7,022 nucleotides of DNA from Rhodocyclales bacterium (GTDB lineage Bacteria > Pseudomonadota > Gammaproteobacteria > Burkholderiales > Rhodocyclaceae): contig JAIOPW010000053.1 of NCBI GenBank assembly GCA_021413665.1, forward strand, positions 1-7,022. Reading direction: 5' to 3'. Made by a program: the position numbers and the translations under genes. The notes under the pieces were generated by a model. That model did not search any database. It was given only the letters and a program-made list of their open reading frames with translations, and was not told the origin of the DNA. Position 1 is the first letter of the stretch, and each line of letters opens with the position of its first letter. Positions 5,489 through 7,022 of the stretch are shown piece after piece.

Positions 5489-6124
5489 TTACTGCCGCGC
5501 TTCGCGCAGGTTTTTCACGGCCTTTCTATACAGTGATATCAGCAGCACCGCTTCGGGGTTTCGTGGCCGATCCTGCTTCAGGTCGGCCAAAAGCCTTTCC
5601 ACGCGATCCAGTTCGCGCAGCTCGAACAATCCCGCCAGCAGATAGGTCTCCGGCTCCAGATCGTCGGCGGCCGCACGGTTGCGGAGATCCTGGTAGGTAG
5701 CTTCGAGCCGGGCCATGGCGTCGGGGGCTGGCACCGCGCGGGTCCGCGCCGGCGCCTTGCGGCCCTCCCTGTCCGCGACGGGCGTGCGCGCCAGTTGCCT
5801 GGCCACCGCCAGCGGCAGCGTCTTGACCTCGGCAGCGGCAAGGCCGCCCGTCTGGCCGCCGCGCGAAGTCAGGTCCAGGCTGCCCGGGCCCGTCCATGTC
5901 TCGTGCCGGCCGTTCTCGAAATACGCGACGCGCAAGCGTGCATTCCTGTCGAGGCTGAGCCGGTCGCCCTCGCTGAGCTTGACGAAGGCTTCAACCGACG
6001 CCGGGTTTGCGCCGTCCAGCCGCAGCACCTTGCCCTGCACCGACATGACCAACGCCACGTCCGCCGCCCACGCCGGAGCGAAAGCCAGAACCGTGAGAAC
6101 CAAGCAGAGATTGCGCAGCGACAC
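5489..6124 (-). CDS. Exported FecR-like domain protein with helical C-terminus
   Basis: A 211-residue protein of unknown function. A Sec signal peptide (hydrophobic LCLVLTVLAFAPAWA, likely cut after Ala20) sends it to the periplasm. Residues 22-85 resemble the small beta domain of FecR-like proteins: VALVMSVQGKVLRL, then LSEGDRLSLDRNARLRVAYFENGR, then WTGPGSLDL, a pattern of charged, regularly spaced beta strands. A Pro/Arg-rich linker (about 115-135) leads to a helical end (about 137-207; AMARLEATYQDLRNR, TYLLAGLFELRELDRVERLLADL) that looks like one or two TPR-type repeats. The start is GTG 6124-6122, 13 bases after the ilvA stop, with AGGAA overlapping that stop as the probable ribosome site, which suggests cotranscription with ilvA. 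No sigma-factor gene or TonB receptor is adjacent, so this is not a classical FecIR regulator. A structural or peptidoglycan/protein-binding role is possible but unproven. Confidence 0.75.
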   Translation of the reverse strand: MSLRNLCLVLTVLAFAPAWAADVALVMSVQGKVLRLDGANPASVEAFVKLSEGDRLSLDRNARLRVAYFENGRHETWTGPGSLDLTSRGGQTGGLAAAEVKTLPLAVARQLARTPVADREGRKAPARTRAVPAPDAMARLEATYQDLRNRAAADDLEPETYLLAGLFELRELDRVERLLADLKQDRPRNPEAVLLISLYRKAVKNLREARQ

Positions 6125-6137
6125 GACGCGCCGGTTC

Positions 6138-7022
6138 CTAACCCAGGAACAGCCGGTAGGCCGGGTTCTTCGACTCGTCCCAGCAGCGATAGTCGAGGTA
6201 CTTGAGGAAGGCGCGGAAGTCCTTCATTTCCTTCGGTGGCACTTCCATGCCGACCAGCACGCGGCCGGTATCGGCGCCGTGGTTGCGGTAATGGAAAAGG
6301 CTGATGTTCCAGCCGGCGCTCATCTTGTTGAGGAAGTTCATCAGCGCACCCGGCCGCTCGGGGAACTCGAAGCGGTAGAGCAGCTCGTTCTTGACGCCCG
6401 GGGCGTGGCCGCCGACCAGGTGGCGGATGTGCAGCTTGGCCATTTCGTCGTCGGTAAGGTCCAGCGCCGGATAGCCGTTCTTCTGCAACAGCGCGACGAG
6501 CTTGGTCGCCTCGGTGCGGTTGGCCACCTGCATGCCGACGAACACATGCGCCTCGCCGGCATCGTGATAGCGGTAGTTGAACTCGGTGATGTTGCGCGAA
6601 CCGATCAGCGCGACGAACTTCTTGTAGCTGCCTGGTTTCTCCGGCAGCGTCACCGCCAGCACGGCCTCCCGCTGCTCGCCGACTTCGGCGCGCTCGGCGA
6701 CGAAGCGCAGGCGGTCGAAATTCATGTTGGCGCCCGAGGCCACGGCCACCAGCGTCTTGCCCTGCACGCCGTGCTTCTTGGCCCAGGCCTTGGCGCCCGC
6801 CACGGCCAGCGCCCCGGCCGGTTCGAGGATCGAGCGCGTGTCCTCGAAGACATCCTTGATCGCGGCGCAGATGGCGTCGGTATTGACCAGCACCATTTCG
6901 TCGACATACTGCTGGCACAGGCGGAAGGTTTCCTGCCCGACATACTTGACCGCCGCACCGTCGGCAAACAGACCGACCGACTCCAGGCGCACGCGCTTGC
7001 CCGCCTTGAGCGAGCGATCCAT
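6138..7022 (-). CDS. ilvA: Biosynthetic threonine dehydratase (IlvA), 3' part only
   Basis: C-terminal 294 residues of biosynthetic L-threonine ammonia-lyase, the cytosolic PLP enzyme that turns threonine into 2-oxobutanoate, the first committed step to isoleucine. The family is usually a little over 500 residues, so about 210 N-terminal residues, including the PLP lysine, lie beyond the window; the ATG at the very edge is an internal methionine. Visible features are GLFADGAAVKYVGQETFRLC (17-36), DAICAAIKDVFEDTRSILEPAGALA (49-73), SGANMNFDRLRF (96-107), and two ACT-like regulatory subdomains, about 118-195 (AVLAVTLPEKPGSYKKF, ITEFNYRY) and about 215-290 (FEFPERPGALMNFLNK, WNISLFHYRNHG). These subdomains bind isoleucine (inhibitor) and valine (activator) in the Escherichia coli enzyme. 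Two complete subdomains mark the long, allosteric, biosynthetic form rather than the short catabolic TdcB type. The stop is TAG 6140-6138. Confidence 0.96.
   Translation of the reverse strand: MDRSLKAGKRVRLESVGLFADGAAVKYVGQETFRLCQQYVDEMVLVNTDAICAAIKDVFEDTRSILEPAGALAVAGAKAWAKKHGVQGKTLVAVASGANMNFDRLRFVAERAEVGEQREAVLAVTLPEKPGSYKKFVALIGSRNITEFNYRYHDAGEAHVFVGMQVANRTEATKLVALLQKNGYPALDLTDDEMAKLHIRHLVGGHAPGVKNELLYRFEFPERPGALMNFLNKMSAGWNISLFHYRNHGADTGRVLVGMEVPPKEMKDFRAFLKYLDYRCWDESKNPAYRLFLG

Noticed and set aside
5869..6918. Minus-strand open frame (349 codons) overlapping ilvA in another frame
   Set aside because: It crosses from ilvA into the FecR-like gene and consists of Arg/Ala/Gly-rich sequence; the ilvA frame has unmistakable family motifs.

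Overview
The window is GC-rich, tightly packed bacterial DNA with strong G/C preference at third codon positions. Protein style (two-ACT-domain biosynthetic threonine dehydratase, lipobox alpha/beta hydrolase, HDOD protein next to 5-formyltetrahydrofolate cyclo-ligase) suggests a betaproteobacterium, plausibly in or near the Rhodocyclales. This placement is inferred from general resemblance, not from a database search. No tRNA, rRNA, CRISPR array, insertion sequence or phage gene was seen, and no gene-free stretch exceeds about 130 bases.

Left part, plus strand (1-1240): the 3' end of a 5-formyltetrahydrofolate cyclo-ligase gene, then an HDOD-domain signalling gene split into two overlapping reading frames. 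An extra AT in an ATAT dinucleotide run at 591-594 would explain the split exactly. Removing two bases there restores one 304-residue protein.

Right part, minus strand (7022 down to 1218): six genes in the same direction. Transcription order is ilvA (5' end outside the window), a secreted FecR-like/helical-repeat protein 13 bases after it, a 128-base gap with a candidate promoter and two competing hairpins over a Shine-Dalgarno, then four genes joined by 4-base stop/start overlaps. These four are an autotransporter-type outer-membrane beta-barrel with a very small four-cysteine passenger, a lipoprotein alpha/beta hydrolase, a secreted caspase-fold peptidase, and a PatB/MalY-type C-S lyase. 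The junctions are TTGA, ATGA and ATGA, so the four products are probably translated in a coupled way. The last gene converges on the HDOD gene, and the two coding ends overlap by 23 bases.

The most interesting unit is the envelope cassette: outer-membrane barrel, lipid-anchored serine hydrolase and exported caspase-like cysteine peptidase, with all visible catalytic residues present. I know of no described system with this exact composition. A joint function in surface-protein processing or envelope maintenance is inference from gene order and export signals. ilvA and the C-S lyase at the two ends are ordinary metabolic enzymes and may only share transcription with the cassette.
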